DNA of 57,033 nucleotides from an uncultured Blautia sp. (GTDB lineage Bacteria > Bacillota > Clostridia > Lachnospirales > Lachnospiraceae). Position numbers and translations under genes: made by a program. Numbering within the stretch: position 1 is the stretch's first letter; each line of letters starts with the position of its first letter. Below, one piece after another: positions 44,703-54,764 of this stretch. The DNA is taken from the NCBI GenBank assembly GCA_900542045.1, contig UQMI01000021.1, forward strand, positions 1 through 57,033. The letters run 5' to 3'. The notes beneath the pieces are model-generated. The model did no database searches. It was given only the letters and a program-made list of their open reading frames with translations, and was not told where the DNA came from.

Positions 44703-45623
44703 TTACCCCCAAAAAACATCCTCGCTGGTCCAGCCTGACGGAATCCTGGTCATGACCACATCCTCCACGATTTCTTTTTCGAACATGTCAAACGTCTTAT
44801 TTGTGATTCCCATACGCACTGCCGCCAGAGGAGACAGACCGGCCTCCACCACCTTCAGTGCTGCCAGGAGTCCCCGCAGATCCAGCGATTTTGTGGAAAT
44901 CTCACTGTTTTTTGCTTTTAGCTGCAGATCCAGAAACAGGCCGATGAACTGCTCTCTGGCCTCTTCCTTTAAAGTGGGGAACGTCTTTCCAAGAATAAAA
45001 GTCAGGGTCTCTTCATCCTGCGGCGGCATATCAATGACCAGAAAACGGGAAACCAGCGCTTCGTTTAATTCTTTTGTTCCCGCATAACCATAATTCATAG
45101 TCCCGATAAACCGGGCTGCCGGATGCAGCTCGATCTTATCATAGCCCGGTACATCAATGCTGCGCCGATAATCCAGTGTTGCATGAAGTACGGAAACCGC
45201 ATCGTTTTTTGCCATATTGATCTCATCCAGCACCCCAAAACCTCCGTTTTGCGCGCACTGATAGATGATTCCTTTCCGAAGCTGCACTTCGTTGTTCCGA
45301 AATGTGTCTGTTCCGATGAGATCCCCGCTGTTTGTATTCACATGAAACGATACATTATAAACAGGACGGCCGAAAATATAGGCCAGATTCTCGCCCAGAA
45401 TATTTTTTCCTGTTGCCTTGGGACCCGCCAGAAGCAGATTTTCTCCCTGAATGATCCCGGCAATGGCCATTTCCAGGGTTTCTTTTCCATAAAAGGGAAT
45501 GGTAGGCACATTCAGACGGTTTCTCGCCTCCTCAGCCACCGGGTATTCCCGCCGGAATTCTTTCACTGCCTGTACCAGTCTTGTACTTACCTGCTGTTCT
45601 TCCAGAAAATTTAATTCGTTCAT
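44703..45623 (-). CDS. MoxR-family AAA+ ATPase
   Basis: The 306-residue ATPase shows Walker A AGPKATGKN (with the helper Lys but Asn in place of Ser/Thr), Walker B GFGVLDEINMAK, sensor FIGTMNYGYAGTKEL and an arginine-finger region ALVSRFLVIDMPP. GAAGGAGG precedes the ATG. It works with the VWA protein encoded next. Confidence 0.92.
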   Translation of the reverse strand: MNELNFLEEQQVSTRLVQAVKEFRREYPVAEEARNRLNVPTIPFYGKETLEMAIAGIIQGENLLLAGPKATGKNILGENLAYIFGRPVYNVSFHVNTNSGDLIGTDTFRNNEVQLRKGIIYQCAQNGGFGVLDEINMAKNDAVSVLHATLDYRRSIDVPGYDKIELHPAARFIGTMNYGYAGTKELNEALVSRFLVIDMPPQDEETLTFILGKTFPTLKEEAREQFIGLFLDLQLKAKNSEISTKSLDLRGLLAALKVVEAGLSPLAAVRMGITNKTFDMFEKEIVEDVVMTRIPSGWTSEDVFWG

Positions 45624-45740
45624 ATGTCTCCTCCTTCAGAGGCTTCTCTGTCTGCTCCTCTGACTTTCTATAGTAACAGGGGCTATCTGCATTTTTCCCC
45701 CGAATTATACTCTACTATTATACTCTGTTTTTTGTGATTT

Positions 45741-45773
45741 GAAAAGGAGGACTGCCACGCAGACCCCCTTTTC
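45741..45773 (-). terminator. Terminator of the glutamine synthetase operon
   Basis: GAAAAGGAGGACTGCC and its partner arm through CCCCCTTTTC pair around a short loop (45741-45773), with a short T run on the minus strand. It is 10 bp after the glnN stop. Between it and the MoxR start are two TATAAT-like boxes (about 45700-45720) that may belong to the moxR-VWA promoter. Confidence 0.65.
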
Positions 45774-45783
45774 GTATCCGATT

Positions 45784-47901
45784 CTACAGTTCAAAAATTA
45801 AATCGCCATAGGAAGGCATCGGCCACATTTCCTTATCCACCAGCATTTCCAGCTCATCCACCGGCTTGCGCAGAGCTTCCATGACCGGAAGCACCTTTTC
45901 CTGATAATAAACGGCTCTGTCTCTTCCTTCCTCCATTGCTGACGCTGTAGCTGCCACCTTTTCCAGCTTGGCCAGCGCTGTCTTTGCATCCTTTAAATAT
46001 TTACTGCAGCTTTTCAGCAGATCCATCTGCACACTCACATCAATGGTGTCACTGACCTGATGCACTGCATTAATAGAGTTGGCCAGGCGGGTAATATAAT
46101 GAATGACCGCCGGAATGATCTGTTTCCTTGCCATATCGATCATAGTCCTGGCCTCTACATTAATGGCTTTGGCATAGGTTTCGTACTGGATTTCTGCTCT
46201 GGATTCCAGTTCTGCCTGGGTGAAGACACCAAAGTTCCTGAACAGCGCCACCGCTTTCGGTGTGGTCAGTGCCGGAATGGCATCCACCATGGACGGCAGA
46301 TTAGGCAGGCCCCGTCTCTTGGCTTCCTTCGGCCACTCTTTGGAATAGCCATTTCCATTGAATACGATGCGCTGATGCTCTGTGGCAAATTCCTTGATCA
46401 GATCATGGACCATCATCTCCCGGTCTTCTGCCGCCTCGATCCGATCACAGGCTTCCTTGAACACTTCTGCCGCAATGGTATTGAGAACCACGTTGCAGAG
46501 AGCAATAGAATCCTGTGAACCGACCATACGGAACTCGAATTTATTTCCGGTAAAGGCAAAGGGTGAGGTACGGTTCCGGTCTGTGGCGTCCTTATAGAGA
46601 TCCGGAAGTGTACGTACACCGGTATCCAGTCTGCCGCCCTTCTTGCTGTGGGTCGCAGTTCCGGTGCTGATCAGCTGATCCAGCACATCTTCCAGCTGTT
46701 CGCCGAGGAATACGGAAATAATAGCCGGCGGTGCTTCATTGCCTCCCAGACGGTGATCATTCCCCACATCTGCCGCAGATACCCGGAGCAAGTCCGCATG
46801 TACGTCCACTGCTTTCAGAATACAGGTCAGAATAAGCAGAAACTGTACATTTTCGTGAGGTGTCTTCCCGGGCTCCAGCAGATTAATGCCGTCATCCGTA
46901 GTCAGAGACCAGTTATTATGCTTGCCGGATCCATTGATTCCCGCAAAAGGTTTCTCGTGGAGCAGGCAGCGCAATCCGTGGCGGCTGGCTACCTTCTTCA
47001 GGATCCGCATGATGATCTGGTTGTGGTCGGCGGCAATATTGGCCTGGGCATAAATGGGAGCCAGCTCATGCTGGGCCGGAGCCACTTCATTGTGCTGGGT
47101 CTTGGCTGTTACTCCCAGTCTCCAGAGCTCTTCATTTACCTCTTTCATGTAGGCAGCCACACGCTGTCTCACTGCACCAAAATAATGATCGTCCATTTCC
47201 TGGCCTTTCGGCGGCATTGCACCGAACAGAGTCCGGCCGGTATAGGTCAGGTCCTTTCTCTGGAGCCATTTCTGCTTGTCGATCAGAAAATACTCCTGCT
47301 CCGCCCCCACAGAAGGAATGACCCGTTTGGATGTGTTATTCCCAAAGAGACGCAGCAACCGCAGAGCCTGGGTGTTAATGGCTTCCATGGAACGAAGCAG
47401 CGGTGTCTTCTGATCCAGAGCTTCCCCTGTGTAAGAACAGAATGCGGTTGGAATGCACAGGATGGCTCCGGCTGCATCATGACGGACAAATGCCGGTGAA
47501 GTACAGTCCCAGGCCGTATACCCTCTGGCCTCAAAAGTGGCGCGAAGGCCGCCGGATGGAAAAGAAGAAGCATCCGGCTCTCCTTTGATCAGCTCCTTGC
47601 CAGAAAAAGTCATCAGTACTTTTCCATTGGGAAGAGGGGCGGAAATAAACGCATCATGCTTTTCAGCGGTTACACCGGTCAGTGGCTGAAACCAGTGGGT
47701 GTAATGGGTCGCGCCCCGCTCGATGGCCCATTCTTTCATTTCATGGGCAACCACGTCAGCAATCTCCACCGTCAGCTCTTTTCCCTCCTGGATCGTCTGT
47801 TTCAGCTCTTTGTAAATTTTTTTGGGGAGCCGTTCCTGCATCACTGAATCGTCAAATACGTCCTCTCCGAATATCGCTGCTACATCGATATAATCACTCA
47901 T
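45784..47901 (-). CDS. glnN: Glutamine synthetase type III
   Basis: The 705-residue enzyme makes glutamine from glutamate and ammonia. It is far longer than GlnA type I. Type III features are [68 protein letters not shown], the ammonia/ATP site [17 protein letters not shown], and [19 protein letters not shown]. The ATG at 47901 overlaps the end of the diacylglycerol-kinase gene by 8 bp and has an AAAGGAAAAG site; a start at 47946 is less likely. Confidence 0.96.
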   Translation of the reverse strand: MSDYIDVAAIFGEDVFDDSVMQERLPKKIYKELKQTIQEGKELTVEIADVVAHEMKEWAIERGATHYTHWFQPLTGVTAEKHDAFISAPLPNGKVLMTFSGKELIKGEPDASSFPSGGLRATFEARGYTAWDCTSPAFVRHDAAGAILCIPTAFCSYTGEALDQKTPLLRSMEAINTQALRLLRLFGNNTSKRVIPSVGAEQEYFLIDKQKWLQRKDLTYTGRTLFGAMPPKGQEMDDHYFGAVRQRVAAYMKEVNEELWRLGVTAKTQHNEVAPAQHELAPIYAQANIAADHNQIIMRILKKVASRHGLRCLLHEKPFAGINGSGKHNNWSLTTDDGINLLEPGKTPHENVQFLLILTCILKAVDVHADLLRVSAADVGNDHRLGGNEAPPAIISVFLGEQLEDVLDQLISTGTATHSKKGGRLDTGVRTLPDLYKDATDRNRTSPFAFTGNKFEFRMVGSQDSIALCNVVLNTIAAEVFKEACDRIEAAEDREMMVHDLIKEFATEHQRIVFNGNGYSKEWPKEAKRRGLPNLPSMVDAIPALTTPKAVALFRNFGVFTQAELESRAEIQYETYAKAINVEARTMIDMARKQIIPAVIHYITRLANSINAVHQVSDTIDVSVQMDLLKSCSKYLKDAKTALAKLEKVAATASAMEEGRDRAVYYQEKVLPVMEALRKPVDELEMLVDKEMWPMPSYGDLIFEL

Positions 47902-48832
47902 CTTTCTTTTCCTTTCTCTTGCGTCCTTTTGTTTTCTTGGAACCATCTATATAAATCTGCATTGCTTTATGGAGGTTCTCGATCTGCACAACAGCATGAT
48001 CGCCTCCGTATTCCCCATCCAGCGTCCAGGGAATCGCCTCCTGGGATTCCAGTGTCAGCCGGCTGGCTTTGAACGTATCAATCAATGCAGAAGTATCCTC
48101 CGCCATGAGAATGGCCGTCATAATCTCCTGTATTTCCAGAGGATTGCGCGGCTTTCGAATCAGAGTCACTTCAAAATAGCCGTCATCCATATCCACATTT
48201 TTTCCCGTCAGATTCTTGAAGCCTCCCACCGATCGGGAATTGGTCACCATGCCGAAAATGTAATCGCCCTCCAGCACTTCTCCGTCTTCCTTCTCCACTT
48301 TCAGATAATAGGATTTCACATCGAACAGACGCTTCATTCCTTCCAGCATATAAGCCACATGTCCAAGAATGTTTTTCACATCCTGATCGGTTTCATAAGC
48401 TACATCCGTAAACAGACCAAAGGCTGCAATATAGGCGAAAATATTTTGATTCATCTTTCCCACATCGCAGCGGTACAGTGAACCATCTACAATGGCCTGC
48501 GCAGCCTTTTTCATGTTTTTGGGGATGAACAGGCTGCTGGCAAAATCGTTGGTGCTTCCAGCAGGAATATAGCCGATGGGTATATCCCCTCCGCATTCCA
48601 TGATACCGGTCACCACCTCATCCAGCGTTCCGTCCCCTCCGCTGCACACGATCAGATCCACTTTTCCCATGTATTTTTTAACCTGCTCTTCTCCATCCCC
48701 TGCTGCCTGCGTGGGATGCAGGATCACTTCATAATCCGCTTTCACAAAAATATCTACAAGTTCCAGCAGTTTGGTCCGGATCTGTCCCTTTCCTGCCCGG
48801 GGATTGAGCAGAAACAACATACGCTTACTCAC
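47894..48832 (-). CDS. Diacylglycerol kinase-family lipid kinase (YegS/DgkB type)
   Basis: The 312-residue protein has the DAGK catalytic domain: [29 protein letters not shown] and [17 protein letters not shown], followed by the beta-sandwich domain with WTLDGEYGG. The tail is Lys/Arg-rich. It phosphorylates diacylglycerol or a related lipid at the membrane. The start is best placed at GTG 48832, 5 nt after GGGGGTG. It overlaps glnN by 8 bp, so the two are coupled. Confidence 0.92.
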   Translation of the reverse strand: MSKRMLFLLNPRAGKGQIRTKLLELVDIFVKADYEVILHPTQAAGDGEEQVKKYMGKVDLIVCSGGDGTLDEVVTGIMECGGDIPIGYIPAGSTNDFASSLFIPKNMKKAAQAIVDGSLYRCDVGKMNQNIFAYIAAFGLFTDVAYETDQDVKNILGHVAYMLEGMKRLFDVKSYYLKVEKEDGEVLEGDYIFGMVTNSRSVGGFKNLTGKNVDMDDGYFEVTLIRKPRNPLEIQEIMTAILMAEDTSALIDTFKASRLTLESQEAIPWTLDGEYGGDHAVVQIENLHKAMQIYIDGSKKTKGRKRKEKKDE

Positions 48833-48976
48833 CAAGGCACCCCCTGTGATCTTTTTCTGTTACTTCTCTCAGCTTTTCAAGCACTTTCATATCTTAGTTA
48901 TTCTACTACGAGACTTTTTAACCTGCAAGTCAAAATTTCCGTCTTCCGGCTCCTTTCTGCCGAAAATACGCCTTCA

Positions 48977-49471
48977 TTATGCTAATTCATGAAGAACCAC
49001 TCTGCCATGCTGCAGACTTTCCGGAACATTGATCACTCTCTGGTTCGCGCTGCCTTTCCAGTGCAGATTCGGATCACTTTCTTCCAGGATAAACTCTCCG
49101 TCCACCAGAACATCCACATACCGGATGATTTCCAGAGATACCACTTCTTCCCAAAGAGCTCCCGTATACAACCAGATGGTCTTCTCCGGATATTTCTCCC
49201 GGATCTCCCTTGCAAGGGCGGTTACTTCCGGAATATTCCGGGGATACAGCGGATCTCCGCCGCTGAAGGTGATCCCGCTGATATAATCTTTCTCCAGTTC
49301 TGTAAAAATTTCCTGCTTTTCCGTTTCCGTAAATTCCAGTCCGCCTTCCGGATCCCAGGTAATGGGATTGTGACACTCTCTGCAGTGATGTGCGCAGCCG
49401 GCCACCCAGAGCACCACACGCAGCCCGTCGCCGTTGAGCATATCATCTTTCGTAATATTATGATAGCGCAT
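48977..49471 (-). CDS. nrdG: Anaerobic ribonucleotide reductase activating protein
   Basis: The 164-residue radical-SAM activase installs the glycyl radical on NrdD. It carries the CAHHCREC cluster motif (C-x3-C-x2-C), the GITFSGGDPLYPRN loop and IWLYTGALWEE. The start ATG overlaps the nrdD stop as TAATG, so the two are coupled. Confidence 0.96.
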   Translation of the reverse strand: MRYHNITKDDMLNGDGLRVVLWVAGCAHHCRECHNPITWDPEGGLEFTETEKQEIFTELEKDYISGITFSGGDPLYPRNIPEVTALAREIREKYPEKTIWLYTGALWEEVVSLEIIRYVDVLVDGEFILEESDPNLHWKGSANQRVINVPESLQHGRVVLHELA

Positions 49472-51591
49472 TACATACTCTTCCTTTCTGCAATTTCTGC
49501 CATCTTGGCGTCATTAAGCCTTGTGTCGCCCTTTACACGGGAATAGGAGAGGTATCCGTTCATCCGTTCGATCTTGGTCAGATTCTTGCTGCCGCATACC
49601 GGGCACACATCCATGGACAGCTCCTCATGGCCGCAATCGTCACAGTAGGCCAGCGACAGGTTCACCCCCTCATAATATCCCAGTTTCATTGCTCTGCGGA
49701 TCAGAGATTTCACAGCTTCCCGGTTATAATTAATGGGATATTTCACATACTGGATCTTACCGCCATTGCAAAGATTCCAGAACCTTCCTTCCAGGTCCTG
49801 CTTCTGAATCGGAGAAATATCTTCGGTCACATGACAGTGAAAGCTGTTGCTGACATATTCTCTGTCAGACACATTTTCCACAATTCCATATTTGTTGCGA
49901 AACTGCTTTACCTGCACTCCGCACAGATTCTCCGCCGGCGTTCCGTAAATCGCGTAAAGATGACTATCTTCTTTTTTGAATTCATTCACCTTCTGATTGA
50001 TATGCTCCATGGTGCGGATGGCAAATTCTCCGTCCTCCACCAGTGACTTTTTGTTATGGAGCTGCTGCAGTTCATTGAGGGCAGTAATGCCAAAAGACGC
50101 TGTCGCCGATTTCAGAAGCGGCTTGATCTTGTCATACAGCCCCAGATGACCTCCGTAAAAACCGCCTTCGCAGTAAGCCAGCGGGTTAGTGGAAGCTTTC
50201 ATCTCTCCCAGATAATCATAGGTCCGGATATGGAGCTGACGAATCAGTTCCAGATAGTAATCCAGCACCTCATAAAACGGTTTCCCTTCCTGCCTTGCTT
50301 TGGCGTAGATCATGGGCAGGTGCAGGCTGATGGCACCGATGTTAAATCTTCCTACAAATACCGGCCGGTCCTTCTCATCGGCCGGTTCCATTCCGCCCCT
50401 CTCATACCAGGGGGACAGGAACGCCCTGCATCCCATGGGGCTGATCACCGCCCCATACCGCTTATACATTTCGGATACGTATCCCTCGCCGGTCAGGCTC
50501 AGCCAGTCAGGATACATGGTCTGTCTGGAACATTCGATCCCCGCTTCAAACACATCCTCCAGCGGACCGCCCGGTCCATGCAGCTTCTCATCGTACAGAA
50601 AAACAATCTTGGGAAACAGTACCGGCTTTTTATGGCCTTCCCTGCCCTGTCCCTTTCTCCTGACCTCCAGCATCTTGATGGTGGCCAGCTTTCCGTAACG
50701 GCTGGTATTCAGTCCTGAGGTCACAGTAATAAAGGGGTAGTCTCCCCGGCTGGAAGATACGGAATTAAACTTGTACTCCCATCCCTGGAATCCCTGTTCC
50801 ATTTCCTTTTCCAGATCTGCCCAGGCCACCTCTCTGGCTTTTTCCCTGTCCAGACCCAGCTCTTCGTATTTTGCAATGTATTTCCTGTAAGACTTTTCTG
50901 CATAGGGCTCCAGGATATCATCCACACTGGGAACCGTAAATCCGCCATACTGCTGACTGGCCGCACTGAGTACGATATCACCGATCACGTCAAATGCCGT
51001 ATCCAGTGTCTTCGGCTCATTGTACCAGAGATTTCCCATCTCAAATCCGCCGGTCAGGACACTTTTCACGTCAAAAAGACAGCAGTTCATCGTGTCTCTT
51101 CTGGCAGACATATCATGAATATAGATATAGCCATCGCGGATAGCCTGAATCTCTTCTACTGTCAGAAAGAATTTCTTATACAGCTCCTTATTCAGCTCAT
51201 TAAAGATCAGGCTGCGCTTGGTGGATACCAGCGCGCTGTCTGTATTACTGTTCTCCTTATCTCCAATGTACATAATGGACTGGCTTTTCTTATATACTTC
51301 GTCCAGCATCTGCACGAAATCCTGCTTGTAATTCCGGTAATCCCGATAGCTTTTGGCCACCAGAGGATTCACATGATCCAGCGCGCTCTCCACAATGTTG
51401 TGCATCTGCGCAATACGCACCTCTTCTGCCTGCATCTCCCGTACTTTGTTCTCCACAAAATGGCAGATAAAATCCAGTTCTTCTTTTGTAAATTTTACCA
51501 GTGCCCGGTAAGCAGATTTGTTAACGGCAACAACCACCTTCTGTACATTAAATTCTTCTCTGGTCCCATCTTTCTTTATCACATAGATCAT
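49471..51591 (-). CDS. nrdD: Anaerobic ribonucleoside-triphosphate reductase (class III)
   Basis: The 706-residue enzyme reduces ribonucleotides without oxygen. It has an N-terminal ATP-cone (VIKKDGTREEFNVQKVVVAV), the catalytic barrel (NCCLFDVKSVLTGGFEMGNL, TEDISPIQKQDLEGR), a Zn-ribbon with CDDCG and CPVCG, and the C-terminal glycyl-radical segment RMNGYLSYSRVKGD. The ATG at 51591 is preceded by AAGGG; a longer frame to 51681 would run through the NrdR boxes and promoter. Coupled to nrdG. Confidence 0.96.
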   Translation of the reverse strand: MIYVIKKDGTREEFNVQKVVVAVNKSAYRALVKFTKEELDFICHFVENKVREMQAEEVRIAQMHNIVESALDHVNPLVAKSYRDYRNYKQDFVQMLDEVYKKSQSIMYIGDKENSNTDSALVSTKRSLIFNELNKELYKKFFLTVEEIQAIRDGYIYIHDMSARRDTMNCCLFDVKSVLTGGFEMGNLWYNEPKTLDTAFDVIGDIVLSAASQQYGGFTVPSVDDILEPYAEKSYRKYIAKYEELGLDREKAREVAWADLEKEMEQGFQGWEYKFNSVSSSRGDYPFITVTSGLNTSRYGKLATIKMLEVRRKGQGREGHKKPVLFPKIVFLYDEKLHGPGGPLEDVFEAGIECSRQTMYPDWLSLTGEGYVSEMYKRYGAVISPMGCRAFLSPWYERGGMEPADEKDRPVFVGRFNIGAISLHLPMIYAKARQEGKPFYEVLDYYLELIRQLHIRTYDYLGEMKASTNPLAYCEGGFYGGHLGLYDKIKPLLKSATASFGITALNELQQLHNKKSLVEDGEFAIRTMEHINQKVNEFKKEDSHLYAIYGTPAENLCGVQVKQFRNKYGIVENVSDREYVSNSFHCHVTEDISPIQKQDLEGRFWNLCNGGKIQYVKYPINYNREAVKSLIRRAMKLGYYEGVNLSLAYCDDCGHEELSMDVCPVCGSKNLTKIERMNGYLSYSRVKGDTRLNDAKMAEIAERKSM

Positions 51592-51614
51592 AAGCCTAAT
51601 CCCTTCTTGCTTGA

Positions 51615-51661
51615 TAACAATATCTTGTATTTCCACTCTTCTGCGGCACAATATCCTGTGG
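51615..51661 (-). promoter_or_regulatory. Paired NrdR-like boxes upstream of nrdD
   Basis: Two imperfect palindromes, ACAATATCTTGT (51617-51628) and ACAATATCCTGT (51648-51659) as read on the plus strand, are exactly 31 bp apart centre to centre. This matches the known NrdR arrangement of two boxes about three helical turns apart. They lie immediately downstream of the nrdD -10 box. Confidence 0.7.
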
Positions 51662-51671
51662 CGCAACACTG

Positions 51672-51700
51672 ATATTATCATTTTCCCCTCTATGCGTCAA
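51672..51700 (-). promoter_or_regulatory. Sigma-A promoter of nrdDG
   Basis: Minus strand TTGACG (51695-51700), 17-bp spacer, TAATAT (51672-51677), between the peptidase stop and nrdD. Confidence 0.75.
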
Positions 51701-51717
51701 TAGGCAATTTGACGGTC

Positions 51718-52965
51718 TTACTTATGAGCGGCCATAAAGGCTTCGATCTCTTCCACTGTTTTGGGAATACCGGCAGTCAGTACATCGCAGCCATCCTCTG
51801 TGATCAGAATGGTATCCTCAATACGGATGCCGATCCCCAGTTCTTCAAAATACAGTCCCGGCTCCAGGGTAAACATCATATCCGGCTCCAGGATTGCCTC
51901 GTCATTTCCCACATCATGGGTATACAGCCCAATATAATGGCCGGAGCTGTGGAAATAATATTTCATGATCTCTTCCGGCTCACGGATCATTCCCAGACGG
52001 ATCAGTTCCTGGGCCATCACTGCTTTGCTGATCTCCTGCAGTTCATTTTTAGGCTGTCCGGGTCTTGTCCTGGCAATGGCGGCTTCCAGACCTTTCAGCA
52101 CCACATTATATAAATCCTTCTGCTGTGGGGTAAAATGTCCGTTCACCGGAAAGGTACGGCTCACATCGGAAGCATAATACCCATACTCTGCCCCAAGATC
52201 AAACAGGATCATGTCCCCATCCTGCATTTTCCGGTCATTTTTCATATAGTGAAGGACACAGGCATTGGGGCCGGATGCCGCAATGGTCCCAAAGGCATGG
52301 CGGGCATGATTGGCCTTCAGAGTATAATCGAAATGGGCCTCGATCTCATATTCATACATATCCGGATGCAGATGGGTCAGAATGTTCCTGACTCCTTCCG
52401 TAGTGATCCGGCAGGCTTCTCTGTGCAGCTCTATTTCTTCCCTGTCCTTCACCTGACGCATCAGAGCCAGCTGGGAAAAAGTATTGTGCATCTGCAGGTA
52501 AGGGAAACAGCTCATCATCTTCGATGCAAATTCCTGGGCAGGATTGCGGCCAAATCCCTGCTCCCATGTGGCAATGTCCACATACAGATGCTCTATATAT
52601 TTGCTCCGTCCGGCCATGGGCAGCTTTTCTTCAAACCGCTCCAGATACTCCACATGTTCGATCCCGGTGGACTGCTGTACGCTTTCTCTGTCATAGCTTA
52701 CACCTTCCCACCGGGCCCGCATGGCATCCGGATGATCGATGAACAGCGTCTCTGTTACTTTTCCCCCGGTCTTCACGGTCATAAGTACTGCTTTGGGCTG
52801 GTCAAATCCGGTAAGATAATAGAAGTTTGCATAGGGAGTGAAGGGATGCATCTGATCCCCCCGATCCTCTTTTGATTCTCCCGCAAACACAAAGGCCATG
52901 GAATTATTTTCCAGAATCTCCTGATAAAGTGCCCTCCTGGATGCATGAAATTCTTTACTGATCAT
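51718..52965 (-). CDS. M24-family Xaa-Pro aminopeptidase (PepP-like)
   Basis: The 415-residue metallopeptidase has an N-terminal aminopeptidase-P domain (FHASRRALYQEILENNSMAF, NFYYLTGFDQPKAVL) and a pita-bread catalytic domain with metal ligands in ILFDLGAEYGYYASDVSRTF, HSSGHYIGLYTHD, FTLEPGLYF and RIEDTILITEDG. It removes residues in front of proline. AAAGGAG lies before the ATG. Confidence 0.94.
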   Translation of the reverse strand: MISKEFHASRRALYQEILENNSMAFVFAGESKEDRGDQMHPFTPYANFYYLTGFDQPKAVLMTVKTGGKVTETLFIDHPDAMRARWEGVSYDRESVQQSTGIEHVEYLERFEEKLPMAGRSKYIEHLYVDIATWEQGFGRNPAQEFASKMMSCFPYLQMHNTFSQLALMRQVKDREEIELHREACRITTEGVRNILTHLHPDMYEYEIEAHFDYTLKANHARHAFGTIAASGPNACVLHYMKNDRKMQDGDMILFDLGAEYGYYASDVSRTFPVNGHFTPQQKDLYNVVLKGLEAAIARTRPGQPKNELQEISKAVMAQELIRLGMIREPEEIMKYYFHSSGHYIGLYTHDVGNDEAILEPDMMFTLEPGLYFEELGIGIRIEDTILITEDGCDVLTAGIPKTVEEIEAFMAAHK

Positions 52966-53034
52966 TTCTGTCTCTCCTTTCCTTTCACATTACAAAGTCC
53001 TGCCGCGCAGAATTCTGCTTTCCTGCCATATGAT

Positions 53035-53063
53035 AAAAGCTCCCGGCCATAAAGCCGGGAGCT
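53035..53063 (-). terminator. Terminator of the alpha ribosomal operon
   Basis: AGCTCCCGGC (53038-53047) pairs perfectly with GCCGGGAGCT (53054-53063) around a 6-nt loop, with a short T run on the minus strand, 23 bp after the rplQ stop. Confidence 0.85.
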
Positions 53064-53086
53064 CATCTGTTATCTCCAAATGAATC

Positions 53087-53623
53087 TTATACTAATTCAA
53101 TCAGAACTTCCATAGCTGCGTCACCTTTACGCTGACCGATCTTTACGATTCTGGTGTAACCACCATTGCGGTTTGCGTATTTTGGTGCGATCTCATCAAA
53201 CATCTTTGCAACCATGTCCACATTTTTTGTGCCTTTCTTTCTTCCGGCACCCTTGGAAGGCACTTCCTTCACAGGACATAATACCTTCATCATCTGACGT
53301 CTTGCATGAAGTCTGGAAGGTGCATCCTTCTTGATTTCTTTCTGCACTTCGTCATATACGGTTTTCTTTTTGCCGTCTACAACTTCTTTTACTCTCTTGC
53401 CTTCTGCATCCTTTTTCGGAACTTTTGCAGTAACAGTTACAGTTTCGAAGTTGTCTCTTTCACGAACAGCCATGGCAATCAGGCCTTCTGCGATCTTGCG
53501 GATTTCCTTTGCCTTTGCTTCTGTTGTCACGATCTTTCCATGATATAACAGGTTCGTTACCTGATTCTTTAACAGAGCTCTTCTCTGTGCAGATGTTCTA
53601 CTTAATTTTCTATATTTCGCCAT
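53087..53623 (-). CDS. rplQ: 50S ribosomal protein L17
   Basis: The 178-residue protein starts MAKYRKLSRTSAQRRALLKN and ends YTRIVKIGQRKGDAAMEVLIELV, both typical of L17. It is about 50 residues longer than the E. coli protein owing to a charged insert in the middle (about 72-120, KVPKKDAEGKRVKEVVDG...). The ATG at 53623 follows GGAGG; a start at 53656 is not supported. Last gene of the operon. Confidence 0.96.
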   Translation of the reverse strand: MAKYRKLSRTSAQRRALLKNQVTNLLYHGKIVTTEAKAKEIRKIAEGLIAMAVRERDNFETVTVTAKVPKKDAEGKRVKEVVDGKKKTVYDEVQKEIKKDAPSRLHARRQMMKVLCPVKEVPSKGAGRKKGTKNVDMVAKMFDEIAPKYANRNGGYTRIVKIGQRKGDAAMEVLIELV

Positions 53624-53697
53624 TTTCTTTTCCTCCATCTGTGGACAGCATACCATGCTTGTTCGGTCTTACTGGCATGCTGCATAGCGTATCCACT

Positions 53698-54657
53698 TTA
53701 CTCTTCGCTGGGCTGAAGCTGCAGTCCCAGCTCCTTTAATTTGGCAAGCACTTCCTCCAGAGATTTCCGTCCCAGGTTGCGGACTTTCATCATGTCCTCG
53801 GAAGTACGGTTGCACAATTCTTCTACGGTATTGATACCGGCTCTCTTCAGACAGTTATAAGAACGAACAGAAAGCTCCAGTTCATCGATGCTCATCTCCA
53901 GAACTTTTTCCTTCTCATTGTCTTCCTTCTCGATCATAACCTCTGCTGTCTTGGCATTTTCGGAAAGGTCAATGAACAGGCTCAAATGCTCGCTGAGCAC
54001 CTTTGCTGCAAGGCTGACTGCTTCATCAGGAGCCAGGGTACCATTGGTATAAACATCCAGTGTCAATTTATCGAAATCTGTGATCTGGCCCACACGGGTA
54101 TTCTCCACAGTCAGATTCACACGGTCCACCGGTGTATAGATGGCATCCACTGCGATCACACCGATCGGCATATCCTCGGATTTTCCCTTGTCAGCGCTCA
54201 CATAACCGCGCCCCTTGGTAATGGTCAGTTCCATAGCCAGACGGCAGTCCTTGCCGCCATTCAGGGTAGCGATCACCTGATCCGGATTCATGATCTCAAT
54301 GTCCTGATCCACCTGGATATCCGCAGCGGTTACCACACCTTTTCCCTCACACTCAATATATGCGGTCTTGGGCTCATTGTCGGAACTGCTGTTCTTAATA
54401 GCCAGGCTTTTCAGATTCATGATGATCTCCGTCACATCTTCTTTTACGCCTGGAATAGAGCTGAACTCGTGAAGAACTCCTTCGATTTTTACCTGGCTGA
54501 CTGCTGCCCCCGGTAAAGAAGAAAGCATAATTCTTCTTAAAGAGTTGCCCAATGTAGTACCATATCCTCTTTCCAGAGGCTCCACTACAAATCTTCCATA
54601 TTTATTGTCATCGGATATTTCTGTGATTTCAATTTTCGGTTTATTAAAATCGAACAC
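53698..54657 (-). CDS. rpoA: RNA polymerase alpha subunit
   Basis: The 319-residue protein has the N-terminal assembly domain ([20 protein letters not shown]) and the C-terminal domain that binds UP elements and activators ([35 protein letters not shown]). The start is GTG at 54657, 7 nt after AGGAGG. Fifth gene of the alpha operon. Confidence 0.98.
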   Translation of the reverse strand: MFDFNKPKIEITEISDDNKYGRFVVEPLERGYGTTLGNSLRRIMLSSLPGAAVSQVKIEGVLHEFSSIPGVKEDVTEIIMNLKSLAIKNSSSDNEPKTAYIECEGKGVVTAADIQVDQDIEIMNPDQVIATLNGGKDCRLAMELTITKGRGYVSADKGKSEDMPIGVIAVDAIYTPVDRVNLTVENTRVGQITDFDKLTLDVYTNGTLAPDEAVSLAAKVLSEHLSLFIDLSENAKTAEVMIEKEDNEKEKVLEMSIDELELSVRSYNCLKRAGINTVEELCNRTSEDMMKVRNLGRKSLEEVLAKLKELGLQLQPSEE

Positions 54658-54764
54658 TCAGGTCCCTCCTTCATGGGCTCTTCTTATTTTTTGAAGGGTT
54701 TCTATTATGAGGTATCTGGCCCGGCGCGGCCGAAGCATCACCAGGCATTCTGCTTTACGCCGGA

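Noticed and set aside
42913..45087. Plus-strand open frame of 724 codons
   Set aside because: It lies antisense to the VWA and MoxR genes, which have clear motifs and ribosome sites; the antisense product is rich in Phe, His and Ile with no recognisable domain.
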